Shown in pieces: positions 9,479 to 18,083 of a DNA stretch of 64,000 nt. The notes beneath the pieces are model-generated. The model did not search any database and was not told the DNA's origin. It saw only the letters and a program-made list of their open reading frames with translations. Location of the stretch: positions 7,564,001-7,628,000 of the forward strand of contig NZ_CP108394.1 of assembly GCF_041435215.1 (NCBI RefSeq), given 5' to 3'. Position 1 is the stretch's first letter, and each line of letters opens with the position of its first letter. This DNA is from Streptomyces sp. NBC_01314. Its GTDB lineage: Bacteria > Actinomycetota > Actinomycetes > Streptomycetales > Streptomycetaceae. The position numbers were made by a program, and so were the translations under genes.

Positions 9479-10327
9479 ATGTCGCCAGACGGACAGCGGG
9501 GCGCGGGGGCCGGTGAACAGGAGGCCCACGAGGTGTGGTGGGACACCGGGCCGGTCGTCGAACGCACCCCGCCCGCCATGCTGCGCGGGCCGCACCCCAC
9601 CGCGATCTTCATCGGGCACTTCGCCATGCCGCGCGGCACCGCCTTCTCCCGGCACTGGCACGCGGTCCACCAACTCGCCTGGTCCGCCAAGGGGTTGCTG
9701 CGGGTCACCACCCGGCGGGGCTCCTGGCTCCTGCCGCCCACCCTCGCCCTGTGGATCCCCGCGCGCGTCCCCCACACCACCGAGTCGGCCGGCGACACGG
9801 TGATGCGCAGCCCGTACGTGGACCCCGCGAGCTGCCCCGGCATCGACTGGCGGGAGCCGACCGTGGTGGCGGTGGGCCCGCTGCTCCAGGCGCTCATCGA
9901 ACACCTCCTCCGCACGGACCTGCCCGCCGAGGCCCGCGCCCGCGCGGAGGCCGTCCTCCTCGACGTCCTGCACCCCGTCCCCGTCACCAGCGTCTCCGCC
10001 CCCGAGCCCCGCGACCCCAGGGCCCGCGAGGTCGCCCGCGCCCTCACCGCGAACCCGGCCGACCCCCGCCCCCTCGCCGCCTGGGGCACCCGGGCCGGCG
10101 CCAGCGGCCGCACCCTGGCCCGGCTCTTCGTCACCGAGACGGGCCTCGCCTTCGGCCAGTGGCGCGAGCAGGCCCGGATGCGCGCCGCGATGCCGCTGCT
10201 CGCCGAGGGCCTCCCCATCGAGTCCGTCGCCCACCGCGTCGGCTACGCCTCGGCCAGCTCCTTCGTCGCGGCGTTCCACCGGATCGTCGGGGTGACACCG
10301 CGCCAGTACTTCCCCGTGCGCCGCTGA
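9479..10327 (+). CDS. AraC-family transcriptional regulator
   Basis: 282 residues. The N-terminal half is a cupin-like sensor (HFAMPRGTAFSRHWHAVHQL, then a LALWIPARVPHTTE ligand-pocket strand); the C-terminal third has the double helix-turn-helix, with SGRTLARLFVTETG in the first and ESVAHRVGYASASSFVAAFHRIVGVTP in the second. This cupin-AraC type often controls a divergent gene, here the methyltransferase. The ATG at 9479 appears leaderless. Confidence 0.9.
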   Translation: MSPDGQRGAGAGEQEAHEVWWDTGPVVERTPPAMLRGPHPTAIFIGHFAMPRGTAFSRHWHAVHQLAWSAKGLLRVTTRRGSWLLPPTLALWIPARVPHTTESAGDTVMRSPYVDPASCPGIDWREPTVVAVGPLLQALIEHLLRTDLPAEARARAEAVLLDVLHPVPVTSVSAPEPRDPRAREVARALTANPADPRPLAAWGTRAGASGRTLARLFVTETGLAFGQWREQARMRAAMPLLAEGLPIESVAHRVGYASASSFVAAFHRIVGVTPRQYFPVRR

Positions 10328-10421
10328 GTGGCCGTGGCCACCGGTCCGGGCGGCGCGGCCGGAGATCAGGGCGACCCGCTCGCCCGGCCCATGGCACCCT
10401 GACCGTCTCGGCGGGACCGGT

Positions 10422-11078
10422 CTAGGAACCGGTACTCGCGGGCCCGTACAGCGCGTTCGGCGCGCCCGTCATCAGCGCCCAGTACCTGTCCCCGTACGAC
10501 CAGTGCCACCACTCGGTGGGGTAGTTGACCAGCCCGGCCGTGGTGAGGGCCGCGCTCAGGATGCGGCGGTTGCGGCGGGCGGCGTCGGAGATGTTCGGCG
10601 CGTCGGTGTAGCAGGCGTCGTCGCTCTCCTCGGGGCTGGCGTCGAGACGGGTGCCCATGTCGAGCTCCTCCCCGGCGGCGGTGCACAGGGTCAGGTCGAC
10701 CGCGGCGCCCGCGACATGCGGCCCGATCTCCGGCGGGGAGAGGGAACGGCTGGCCTGGACGTGGAGGTGCTCCTCCGACCAGTCGGGGTTGGCGAGGCGC
10801 AGTTCGGCGGCGTACCTCTCGAAGTACTCGATCTGCAGGGCGAGCGGCCGGTACCCCTCGGTGACCAGCAGCCGCAGCCCGTCCGGAAGCAGCCGGGCGG
10901 CGCGGGCGAGGCGCCAGACGACGCCCTCGCGCAGGTGCGCGTACGAGCCCTCGGGGTCGGCCTGGCGGGAGTCGACCACGACGAAGGGCAGCTCCCGCAG
11001 GTCGACGAGGGGCTCACCGCACTCCTGGACCGGGACACCGGCGACCTCGGGGTCGCTCATGAGGATGATCGAAGGCAT
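10422..11078 (-). CDS. M15-family D-Ala-D-Ala dipeptidase-like enzyme (VanX type)
   Basis: 218 residues. VanX/DdpX-type zinc dipeptidase: zinc ligands lie in GPHVAGAAVDL (H and D) and the catalytic Glu plus last His in PTEWWHWSYGDRYWA; the VTEGYRPLALQIEYF segment supplies the substrate Arg. It would hydrolyse D-Ala-D-Ala or a related dipeptide; no signal peptide, so cytosolic. The ATG at 11078 has GGGGGA 6 bases before it; an internal ATG at 11060 is less likely. There is no vanH or vanA partner nearby, so peptidoglycan recycling or control is more likely than glycopeptide resistance. The heptad array at 11361-11389 lies in its long upstream region. Confidence 0.87.
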   Translation of the reverse strand: MPSIILMSDPEVAGVPVQECGEPLVDLRELPFVVVDSRQADPEGSYAHLREGVVWRLARAARLLPDGLRLLVTEGYRPLALQIEYFERYAAELRLANPDWSEEHLHVQASRSLSPPEIGPHVAGAAVDLTLCTAAGEELDMGTRLDASPEESDDACYTDAPNISDAARRNRRILSAALTTAGLVNYPTEWWHWSYGDRYWALMTGAPNALYGPASTGS

Positions 11079-11127
11079 GCGTCGTCCCCCACCGGGCGGG
11101 AGGTGTGCGGCGGGGTGCGTGGCAGCA

Positions 11128-11168
11128 CCCCGGGGAGGGACCTGATCCCCTGATGTCCCTCCCCGGGG
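11128..11168 (-). terminator. Strong 14-bp palindromic hairpin upstream of the dipeptidase gene
   Basis: CCCCGGGGAGGGAC (11128-11141) pairs perfectly with GTCCCTCCCCGGGG (11155-11168); loop of 13 bases. It lies 340 bp behind the SARP gene and 50 bp before the dipeptidase start, so it may end SARP transcription or act as an attenuator in the dipeptidase leader. The rest of 11079-11507 holds no gene that I can support. Confidence 0.6.
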
Positions 11169-11360
11169 GCTTCCCCCCTTGAGTGGTGGTCTGCGGCCTG
11201 GAGCCGGGCGTTCCCCCCGCCCGTCCTGCGGTTCCGAACCCACTGTTGTCACGTTCCCACCGGTCCGTCCCCTGTGCGCTCCGGTGGGCGGACCGGCCGG
11301 GCGGTGGTCGCCCGGCCGATCTGTCGCTCCCCCGAGAACACCGAGAATGGCGCACTCCGC

Positions 11361-11389
11361 TGCAAGTTCTCTGCAAGTCCGCCGCAAGC
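11361..11389 (-). promoter_or_regulatory. Three heptad direct repeats at 11-bp spacing (SARP-type operator)
   Basis: TGCAAGT at 11361 and 11372 and CGCAAGC at 11383 repeat with exact 11-bp period. On the minus strand they read ACTTGCA-type heptads followed 11 bases later by a CATTCT -10-like box pointing towards the dipeptidase gene. Direct heptads with 11-bp spacing just upstream of a -10 box are the known architecture of SARP operators, and a SARP gene ends 119 bp away. Confidence 0.55.
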
Positions 11390-11507
11390 GGGTTTCAGCC
11401 TGCCCGACGGTCCGGAACGAGCCGGTCACTCCGTGTCCCCGACGAGGCCGGGGACCTCTCCTCAGGCAAGGCCCGCCGGGTCGAGACCGGCCCCCGGATC
11501 ACGCGGG

Positions 11508-14500
11508 TCACCCCGATCGCACCCACGGCCACGGCTCGTGCCGTTCGCGGGCCTCGCAGACGTCGAACACGGCCATGGCCTCGGCCCGCAGCGCGTCGGC
11601 ACCGGCCCGATCGCCGAGCACGGCCCGTACGACGGACAGGTTGCGCAGGGCGCGGGCCCGGGGCAGGGGCAGGGCGAGGACGCCCCAGAGGGCGGCGGAC
11701 GCGGTCAGCAGCGCCTCCGCGTCCGTCAGCCGCCCGTCGGCCAGCGCGCACTCGCCGAGCGTCCGCAGCGTCAGGGCCTCGCCGAAACGGTCCTCGTGGA
11801 CCCGGCAGACCTCCAGGATCTCGTGCAGCTCCGCCTCCGCCTCCCGGGTGTGCCCCAGCCGCAGCCGGGCCTTGGCCCGGGCCCGCAGCGCGTACGCCGC
11901 CATGTGCGGGTCGCCGATCGCGCGCAGGATCTCCAGCGCCTGCTCGGCCACGCGCGCGGCCTCCTCGTACGCGCCGAGCGAGCGGTGCACCAGGCTGAGC
12001 GTGCGCAGCGCCAGGGCCTCACCGCGCCGGCTGCCGAGCCGCCGGTACGCCCGCAGCGACTCGTCGAGCAGCGGGAACGCGCCCTCCTGGTCGCCGAGTT
12101 CGAGGCGTACGGAACCGCCGTACCGGCAGGCGACGCCGACCCCGGTGTCGTCGCCGACCCGCCGGAAGCCGTCGGCGGCGTCGGTCAGGGCACGTTCCGC
12201 GTCGCGCAGTTCGCCGACCTCACGGCAGGCGCTGCCGAGGCCGGCGAGGGCGGCGGACCGGCCGCGTACGTCACCGAGTTCCGTACAGATGCGCTCCGCC
12301 GTGCGGAAGTACTCCTGGGACTCGGCGATGCGGTCCTGCTCGTAGCGGAGTTGCCCCAGGCCGATGATCAGCAGGGCCTCACCCGAGCGGTCCTCGGCGC
12401 GGCGGGCTGCCGCGAGGGCGGCGTCGTGGCTGCGCCACCAGGCGTCGAAGCGGTTCTTGATGGCGAACGAGGAGGAGCACAGGGCCGCCGCGGCTTCGCA
12501 GGCGAGGCTGTGCAGGCCCATGGCCGCCGCCCGCTCCACCGCGTTGGTGAGGGCGTCGGCCTCCGCGTCGAACCAGGCGAAGGGGTCCGCGAGGGCACGG
12601 CGGGTGGTTCGTTCGCCCACCGGGGCGGGGGTGTCGGCCGGTTGGCGGTTGCCGGTCGTGTGTGGTTGCTCACGCCCGCGGGGTGGAGCCGCAGGTGCGG
12701 CGGTCCCGCGCCGCTTGAGACTGAACCCCTGTCTCAGGATCACCGCCCCCGAGGGAGATTCCTCCGTCACCCTGTCCATCAGCCACAGACCGGCTGACAA
12801 CGCCCGGCCGACCGCCGCCGTGCGGTCACCGACCGGGTCCTCGGTCTCCGCGCGCTCGACGGCGTAGACGCGGACCAGGTCGTGCAGGCGGTAGCGGGGC
12901 TGGCCGACCTGGTCGGTGCCGGGGCAGTTGATCAGCTGGGCGTCCAGGAGCCGTTCGAGGATCTCCTCGGCCTCGTCCTCCGGCATACCGGAGAGCGCGG
13001 CCACCGCCCACACGGCGAGGTCCGCCGAGCCCAGTGTGGCGATCCTGCGCAGCACCCGGCGGGCGCATCCGTCCAGGGCCTGGTAGCTGAGGCCGAGGCC
13101 GGCCCTTACCTCCAGGTCACCCACGGACAGCTCGTCGAGGCGGCGGTGTTCGTCGGCGAGGCGCTCGGCGAGCACGCTGGGCGTCCAGTGCCGCCGGGTC
13201 GCCAGGCGGGCGCCCGCGATCCGCAGCGCCAGCGGCAGCCCGCCGCACAGCTCCACGATCCGCCGGGCGGCGGCCTGTTCGAGCGGGTCGTCCGGGGTGC
13301 GTGCCGGGCCCGTGACCCTGGTGAGCAGTTCGAGGCCGCGTGCGTCGTCCAGGACGTCCAGGTCGGTGCGCCGGGCCCCGACGAGCCCGCCGAGCCGGGC
13401 CCGTGAGGTCACCAGGACCCCGCAGGTGGCGCTGCCCGGCAGCAGTGGCCGTACCTGGGCCTCGCCGTTCGCGTCGTCCAGGACCAGCAGGATCCGCCGT
13501 CCGGCGACGAGGCTGCGGAACAGGTCGCCGCGTTCGGCCGTGTCCTCGGGCGGGTCCGCGCCGAGCGCCCGCAGCAGCCGGCCCAGCACCTCGGCGGGCG
13601 GTACGGGCTCGCTGAAGCCGTGCAGTTCGGCGTACAGCTGCCCGTCGGGATAGTCGCCGGCGACCCGGTGCGCGGCCTGCACGGCGAGCGCCGACTTGCC
13701 CACCCCGGCTGCCCCCGACACCACGACGACGGGCATCGCCTCCCGCTCGCCGGTCAACCCCTCGACGACCCCCGCCAGTTCCTCCTCCCGCCCGGTGAAG
13801 TCCCCGATGGCGGGCGGGAGAAGGGACACCCGCCGGGGTACGGAGGCCTGCTGCGGGGCGGCGGTGGCCGTCGTGGCGGCGAGCAGGGCCGGGTCGGCCC
13901 GCAGGATCGCCTCGTACAGCCGGTTCAGCTCCGGGCCCGGGTCGAGCCCCAGCTCCTCGGCGAGCACGGCCCGCCCCTCCGCGTACACGGCCAGCGCGTC
14001 GGCCTGCCGGCCCAGCCGGTACAGGCCCAGCATCAGCTGCCCGCGCGGCCGCTCCCGGGTCGGACGGGTCTCGACCAGTGCGGTCAGCTCGGTGACCAGC
14101 TCCGCCTCGTGCCCGCCGGCCTCCAGCTCGGCGGCGATGCGTTCCTCCAGGGCCGCCTGCCGGGCCTCCTCCAGCCACCCGGCCTCACCCCGCAGCGCTT
14201 CCCCGACGCCGCCGAGCGCGGGTCCGTGCCACAGCTCCAGCGCCTCCCGCAGCAGCCGGGCGGCCTCCGTGTGGTTCCCGTCGACGGCGGCCCGCCGCCC
14301 GTCCGCCGTGCGCGCCTCGAACTCCGCCAGATCGACCCGCCCGACCCCGGGCCGCATCACGTATCCCGGCGGCCGGGTCTCGATCGCCTCCGCCGCCTCG
14401 GCGGGCAGGGCCCGCCGCAGTGCCGACACATACGTCTGCACCAGCGCCCGCGCGGTGTCGGGGGGCTCCTCCCCCCAGATCACGTCCACCAGCGCGTCCG

Positions 14501-14630
14501 CGGGCACCACCTGCCCGGCCCGCAGCAGCAGCGCGGCCAGCAGCGCACGCGGTTTCGGCCCGCCCAGCCGCAGGGGTCTGTCACCGTGCCACGCCTCTAC
14601 CGGGCCGAGCAGTCGGAATTCCAGCTCCAC
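11508..14630 (-). CDS. AfsR-like SARP transcriptional regulator with NB-ARC and TPR domains
   Basis: 1040 residues, about the size of AfsR. Residues 1-95 are an OmpR-type winged helix (LRLGGPKPRALLAALLLRAG), about 95-245 the bacterial transcriptional activation domain, 270-560 an NB-ARC ATPase with P-loop GAAGVGKSALA, Walker B ILLVLDDAN and GLPLALRIAG, and 700-1040 tetratricopeptide repeats. SARPs bind direct heptad repeats and activate antibiotic or global genes; the AfsR form integrates ATP hydrolysis and protein contacts. No biosynthetic cluster adjoins it, so it may be a global regulator. Candidate operator: 11361-11389. A Gln/Arg-rich low-complexity link near residues 630-660 splits the ATPase from the TPR part. 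Confidence 0.93.
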   Translation of the reverse strand: MELEFRLLGPVEAWHGDRPLRLGGPKPRALLAALLLRAGQVVPADALVDVIWGEEPPDTARALVQTYVSALRRALPAEAAEAIETRPPGYVMRPGVGRVDLAEFEARTADGRRAAVDGNHTEAARLLREALELWHGPALGGVGEALRGEAGWLEEARQAALEERIAAELEAGGHEAELVTELTALVETRPTRERPRGQLMLGLYRLGRQADALAVYAEGRAVLAEELGLDPGPELNRLYEAILRADPALLAATTATAAPQQASVPRRVSLLPPAIGDFTGREEELAGVVEGLTGEREAMPVVVVSGAAGVGKSALAVQAAHRVAGDYPDGQLYAELHGFSEPVPPAEVLGRLLRALGADPPEDTAERGDLFRSLVAGRRILLVLDDANGEAQVRPLLPGSATCGVLVTSRARLGGLVGARRTDLDVLDDARGLELLTRVTGPARTPDDPLEQAAARRIVELCGGLPLALRIAGARLATRRHWTPSVLAERLADEHRRLDELSVGDLEVRAGLGLSYQALDGCARRVLRRIATLGSADLAVWAVAALSGMPEDEAEEILERLLDAQLINCPGTDQVGQPRYRLHDLVRVYAVERAETEDPVGDRTAAVGRALSAGLWLMDRVTEESPSGAVILRQGFSLKRRGTAAPAAPPRGREQPHTTGNRQPADTPAPVGERTTRRALADPFAWFDAEADALTNAVERAAAMGLHSLACEAAAALCSSSFAIKNRFDAWWRSHDAALAAARRAEDRSGEALLIIGLGQLRYEQDRIAESQEYFRTAERICTELGDVRGRSAALAGLGSACREVGELRDAERALTDAADGFRRVGDDTGVGVACRYGGSVRLELGDQEGAFPLLDESLRAYRRLGSRRGEALALRTLSLVHRSLGAYEEAARVAEQALEILRAIGDPHMAAYALRARAKARLRLGHTREAEAELHEILEVCRVHEDRFGEALTLRTLGECALADGRLTDAEALLTASAALWGVLALPLPRARALRNLSVVRAVLGDRAGADALRAEAMAVFDVCEARERHEPWPWVRSG

Positions 14631-15051
14631 GGGTCCCCATCTTCCGTGCCGTCGGACCGCCGGGACAGCGGTTGCTCACGCAACGTTCGACGCTCATCCA
14701 CGCCGAGTGGTTTCCCAGGACGCGTGGTGCGTCGGCGACTTGTCGAAAACGGGGGAACCAAAGGGAATCTTAGGTGGACAACGCGGAGATTCCCCACGTA
14801 AGTGAGGACCACCTGTGGTGATGCGGTGCGGGAGAGGTGGGGCCTGCGGGGGTGCGGGACGGACCGTCCGGAAGGCCGGCCGCCCCCGACGGCGAGGCCC
14901 TCCACCCCGGTCCCCGGCGAAAGCGCGGCATGTGTGTCCGTGCATTCCAGGTTCGTCGGTCAGGGCCCAACGCTTTTGCGCCGCCCGGAAGTTGTACAGG
15001 ACAGACTCCTGCCGAGTTTAGGCACGGCGGGTCACCAGAAAGATGCGAAGA
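14631..15051. other. Intergenic region between the SARP gene and the small-gene pair
   Basis: About 420 bp without a supportable gene. It must hold the SARP promoter (minus) and the promoter of the small genes (plus). The GC content drops near 15030-15060 (AGAAAGATGCGAAGAGTGAAATTCG). I see no clear operator. Confidence 0.4.
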
Positions 15052-15228
15052 GTGAAATTCGATGGTGTGGGGGAGCACCGTGAAGGCAGTGCGGGAAGGG
15101 CCTGGGGGACGACACTCGGCGGGCGCGTCGAAGAGGCGGAGGATTTGGTGGAGGAATTGCGGCGGACAGTCGGAAAGGCAGGAATTGTTCTGCCTGTACC
15201 GGCCATTTCGGCGGCGACCCTGCGGTGA
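15052..15228 (+). CDS. Small uncharacterised protein, coupled to the next gene
   Basis: 58 residues from GTG 15052 (an ATG at 15043 is possible but sits right against GAAAG). Reads MKFDGVGEHREGSAGRAWG then a helix RVEEAEDLVEELRRTVG. I recognise the type as a small Streptomyces protein but know no function. Its stop overlaps the next start as GTGA (15225-15228), so the two are translated together. The same two-gene arrangement recurs at 42451-43148. Confidence 0.55.
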   Translation: MKFDGVGEHREGSAGRAWGTTLGGRVEEAEDLVEELRRTVGKAGIVLPVPAISAATLR

Positions 15229-15455
15229 GCGGTCACGGGAAGAAGCCGACGATCGGCACCTACGCGGTCGACACCCGCACCGGGAAGGTCGGCCGGGTCA
15301 TGGGCCACGAGGGGCCGTACGTACAGCTGCGGCCGGTCGGCGGAGGGAGAGAATGGGACTGCGCCCCCGAGGCCGTACGGGCCGCCACGACCATAGAACG
15401 GCTGCGCGCGGCGACCGCGTACGAGAACGCCCGCAGCCGGGGCGAGGTCCCTTGA
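15225..15455 (+). CDS. Small conserved protein of the GRVMG...LRPxGGGREW family
   Basis: 76 residues. The core VDTRTGKVGRVMGHEGPYV, then QLRPVGGGREWDCAPEAV, is shared with the 42699-43148 protein (TNADKLGRVMGFVGLYV, QLRPLGGGREWDARPEHL) and with the broken gene at 43692. Pattern: a short beta-rich domain with Gly turns and a Trp, ending in ANARSR-type helix (ENARSRGEV here, EANARSRTK there). No catalytic residues stand out. Starts by coupling to the preceding ORF. No function is known to me; context elsewhere in the window ties the family to a GntR regulator. Confidence 0.7.
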   Translation: MSGHGKKPTIGTYAVDTRTGKVGRVMGHEGPYVQLRPVGGGREWDCAPEAVRAATTIERLRAATAYENARSRGEVP

Positions 15456-15484
15456 AGGGGTGGCCGTAGGCGAGAATGGGCGGC

Positions 15485-15616
15485 ATGAGCCTGTTCCGTG
15501 ACGACGGAGTCGTCCTGCGCACCCAGAAGCCGGGTGACGCGGATCGGATCATGCTGTGCTCTCCCGGCGGGCGACCCCCGCACCCCCGGCGGCAACCCCG
15601 TGGGGGCGTGCGATGA
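15485..15616 (+). CDS. Duplicated recO 5' end encoding a 43-residue RecO-start mimic
   Basis: The ATG at 15485 opens [20 protein letters not shown], nearly identical to the start of RecO ([20 protein letters not shown]) encoded 128 bp further on. The DNA matches over about 67 bases, after which the frame runs through unrelated Pro/Arg-rich codons and stops at TGA 15614-15616, overlapping recO's ATG as ATGA. It is either a dead tandem duplication or a small leader ORF that feeds ribosomes to recO. A GGGCGGC run precedes the ATG but no good ribosome site. Confidence 0.6.
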   Translation: MSLFRDDGVVLRTQKPGDADRIMLCSPGGRPPHPRRQPRGGVR

Positions 15617-16362
15617 GTCTCTTCCGTGACGACGGTGTGGTCCTGCGCACCCAGAAGCTGGGTGAGGCGGATCGCATCATCACGCTGCTCACTCGCGGTC
15701 ATGGGCGGGTGCGGGCGGTGGCTCGGGGGGTGCGGCGGACGAAGTCGAAGTTCGGGGCGCGGCTCGAACCCTTCTCGCATGTGGACGTGCAGTTCTTCGC
15801 GCGGGGCAGCGAGTTGATCGGTCGCGGGCTGCCCCTGTGCACCCAGAGCGAGACCATCGCTCCGTACGGCGGCGGCATCGTGAGCGACTACGCCCGCTAC
15901 ACCGCCGGGACGGCCATGCTGGAGACGGCCGAGCGGTTCACGGACCACGAGGGCGAGCCCGCCGTGCAGCAGTACCTGCTGCTCGTCGGCGGGCTGCGCA
16001 CCCTCGCCCGCGGCGAACACGCGCCGCACCTCGTCCTCGACGCCTTCCTGCTGCGCTCGCTCGCCGTCAACGGCTACGCCCCCAGCTTCAGCGACTGCGC
16101 CAAGTGCGGAATGCCCGGCCCGAACCGGTTCTTCTCCGTCGGCGCCGGAGGGTCCGTCTGCGTGGACTGCCGGGTGCCCGGCAGCGTCGTACCCTCGCCC
16201 CAGACGCTGGAGCTGCTCGCCGCGCTCCTTACGGGAGACTGGGAGACCGCGGACGCGAGCGAGCCGCGGCACGTCCGGGAGGGCAGCGGGCTGGTGTCCG
16301 CCTATCTGCACTGGCATCTGGAGCGCGGCCTGCGCTCACTCCGGTACGTGGAAAAGTCGTAA
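15613..16362 (+). CDS. recO: DNA repair protein RecO
   Basis: 249 residues. RecO binds single-stranded DNA and, with RecR, loads RecA on gaps in the RecF pathway. The N-terminal OB fold ([31 protein letters not shown]) and the zinc finger CAKCGMPG ... CVDC (about residues 155-180) are intact. The ATG at 15613 overlaps the stop of the 43-residue duplicate; no clear ribosome site of its own is seen, so translation may depend on coupling. uppS follows after a repeat-filled gap, the order seen throughout Streptomyces. Confidence 0.95.
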   Translation: MSLFRDDGVVLRTQKLGEADRIITLLTRGHGRVRAVARGVRRTKSKFGARLEPFSHVDVQFFARGSELIGRGLPLCTQSETIAPYGGGIVSDYARYTAGTAMLETAERFTDHEGEPAVQQYLLLVGGLRTLARGEHAPHLVLDAFLLRSLAVNGYAPSFSDCAKCGMPGPNRFFSVGAGGSVCVDCRVPGSVVPSPQTLELLAALLTGDWETADASEPRHVREGSGLVSAYLHWHLERGLRSLRYVEKS

Positions 16363-16492
16363 GCGGCACAGATCGTCAAGCCGGCACAGATCGTCAAACA
16401 GCACAGATCGTCAAGCGGCACCGAGTCGTCAAGCAGTACAAAGTCGTCAAGAAGCCAGAGTCGTCGAGCAGCAGAGTCGTCAGCACCGCAGA
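16357..16492 (+). repeat. Array of about eight 15-18-bp units starting at the recO stop codon
   Basis: Units begin TCGTCAAG and end GCACAGA or similar; the first one, TCGTAAGCGGCACAGA, contains the recO stop codon. The last unit runs into the ribosome site (GAGGAGACGAGAAG) of uppS. Period varies between 15 and 18, so it does not keep a frame. Confidence 0.8.
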
Positions 16493-16507
16493 GGAGACGA
16501 GAAGCAC

Positions 16508-17344
16508 ATGGTGGTACGCGGGTTCCTGGGGCGTCAGCGCCGCGAGCACAAGGCACCGACGCCGCACCCGTCCGGCGCCCGCGCGCCCAAGCTCCCCGGC
16601 GAGCTGGTCCCCAAGCATGTGGCGATCGTCATGGACGGCAACGGCCGCTGGGCCAAGGAGCGCGGGCTGCCGCGCACCGAGGGCCACAAGGTCGGCGCCG
16701 AGCGCGTGCTCGATGTCCTTCAGGGCTCGGTCGAGATCGGCGTGCGCAACATCTCCCTCTACGCCTTCTCCACCGAGAACTGGAAGCGCTCGCCCGACGA
16801 GGTCCGCTTCCTCATGAACTTCAACCGCGACTTCATCCGCAAGACCCGTGACCAGCTCGACGAGCTCGGTATCCGGGTCCGCTGGGTGGGCCGGATGCCC
16901 AAGCTGTGGAAGTCGGTCGCCAAGGAGCTCCAGGTCGCCCAGGAGCAGACCAAGGACAACAAACTGCTGACGCTGTACTTCTGCATGAACTACGGCGGCC
17001 GCGCCGAGATCGCCGACGCGGCCCAGGCCCTCGCCGAAGACATCCGCGCGGGCCGCCTCGACCCCTCCAAGGTCACCGAGAAGACCTTCGCGAAGTACCT
17101 CTACTACCCGGACATGCCGGACGTCGACCTCTTCCTGCGCCCCAGTGGCGAGCAGCGCACCTCCAACTACCTGCTCTGGCAGAGCGCCTACGCCGAGATG
17201 GTCTTCCAGGACGTGCTGTGGCCCGACTTCGACCGTCGTGACCTGTGGCGCGCCTGCCTGGAGTTCGCCTCCCGCGACCGCCGCTTCGGCGGCGCCATCC
17301 CGAACGAGGAACTGCTCGCCATGGAGGGCCGGACGGAGGACTGA
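16508..17344 (+). CDS. uppS: Isoprenyl transferase (cis-prenyltransferase)
   Basis: 278 residues. Adds isopentenyl units in cis to a short allylic diphosphate to make the C50-C55 lipid carrier for peptidoglycan and other wall polymers. The catalytic Asp43 is in [19 protein letters not shown] and the C-terminal [18 protein letters not shown] with the E...F/W segment are conserved. About 30 residues of basic N-terminus precede the fold, normal for actinobacteria. ATG at 16508, ribosome site GAGG/GGAGAC at the end of the repeat array. Downstream gene overlaps its ribosome site with this stop. Confidence 0.95.
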   Translation: MVVRGFLGRQRREHKAPTPHPSGARAPKLPGELVPKHVAIVMDGNGRWAKERGLPRTEGHKVGAERVLDVLQGSVEIGVRNISLYAFSTENWKRSPDEVRFLMNFNRDFIRKTRDQLDELGIRVRWVGRMPKLWKSVAKELQVAQEQTKDNKLLTLYFCMNYGGRAEIADAAQALAEDIRAGRLDPSKVTEKTFAKYLYYPDMPDVDLFLRPSGEQRTSNYLLWQSAYAEMVFQDVLWPDFDRRDLWRACLEFASRDRRFGGAIPNEELLAMEGRTED

Positions 17345-17347
17345 CCG

Positions 17348-17872
17348 TTGGCGGAGGCCGGTGGGAACAACGTGGAACTGGTGTACCGGGCGGCGGTCGG
17401 GGACTTCCGCGAGGCGGTCCGCGCGTCCACGCGGGCCTCGGCCGCCGGCCGGTGGGGGCGCGGGCTGCTGCTGTTCTCCGCCGGGGCGGGCGCGCTCGTC
17501 ACGGTCCTGGCGCTGGCGTCGGGCGGTACGCCTGACGCCCAGGTCCTCGTGATGCCGGTGGCGGCGGTCGTCGGGCTCGTCCTGCTGCCCGGGCTCCAGG
17601 CCCGCCTCCTCCACCGGCGGGCGGCGGCCCGGGGGCTGCACCGCACCGTGCTGGACCTGTGGGGCGTGACCGTCGAGCACGACCACGGCACCGAACACCC
17701 GGCCCGCTGGTCACAGGTGTCCCGGTACGCGGAGACCCCGCACACCTTCGTCCTCTTCAGCGGCGCCCACGCGCCCCGCCTCACCGTGCTGCCGAAGCGC
17801 GGCCTGCCGAACCCCGCCGACGCCGACCGGCTCCGTGCCGTCCTCGACCGCGAGGGCCTGACCCGGCTGTAG
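17348..17872 (+). CDS. YcxB-like membrane protein
   Basis: 174 residues from a TTG at 17348 chosen because GGAGGA (17335-17340) ends 7 bases before it, overlapping the end of uppS; a GTG at 17372 lacks such a site. Two adjoining hydrophobic segments around residues 36-76 form a membrane hairpin; the C-terminal domain (VTVEHDHGTEHPARWSQVSRYAETPHTF...LPKRGL) resembles the YcxB-like domain, function unknown. Coupled to uppS, so co-expressed. Confidence 0.75.
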   Translation: MAEAGGNNVELVYRAAVGDFREAVRASTRASAAGRWGRGLLLFSAGAGALVTVLALASGGTPDAQVLVMPVAAVVGLVLLPGLQARLLHRRAAARGLHRTVLDLWGVTVEHDHGTEHPARWSQVSRYAETPHTFVLFSGAHAPRLTVLPKRGLPNPADADRLRAVLDREGLTRL

Positions 17873-18083
17873 TGCGGTGCGAAGGCCCCACGCCCGGTCG
17901 ACCGCCCCGACCAGGGCCTGGCCCGGCCGGCTGCCGCCGGATGTCGAAGCACAGCTCCTTCTGCGAACCGGACGAGCTGGAGCGCTGCTCCGGCCGCAAG
18001 CCGCAGCCGTAGTCAGCTGTAGCCGTTGCCGCGAGCCGCGAGCCGCGAGCCGGGCCGGAGGCTGGGCTCGACGGCGGTCCGGC
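17873..18083. other. Intergenic region with a GCCGCGAG microrepeat
   Basis: Between the convergent YcxB-like gene and zur. Holds three copies of GCCGCGAG (about 18029-18053). A 23-codon open frame at 17941-18012 has no ribosome site. Confidence 0.5.

Noticed and set aside
11179..11507. Coding frames between the SARP gene and the dipeptidase
   Set aside because: Frames are Arg/Pro/Ser-rich, run into the SARP gene antisense and lack starts with ribosome sites.
16357..16492. Possible CRISPR array behind recO
   Set aside because: Units are 15-18 bp without separate spacers of constant size, degenerate, and there are no cas genes.
17941..18012. 23-codon frame with two Cys (MSKHSSFCEPDELERCSGRKPQ)
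   Set aside because: No ribosome site and no relatives in the window; too short to support.
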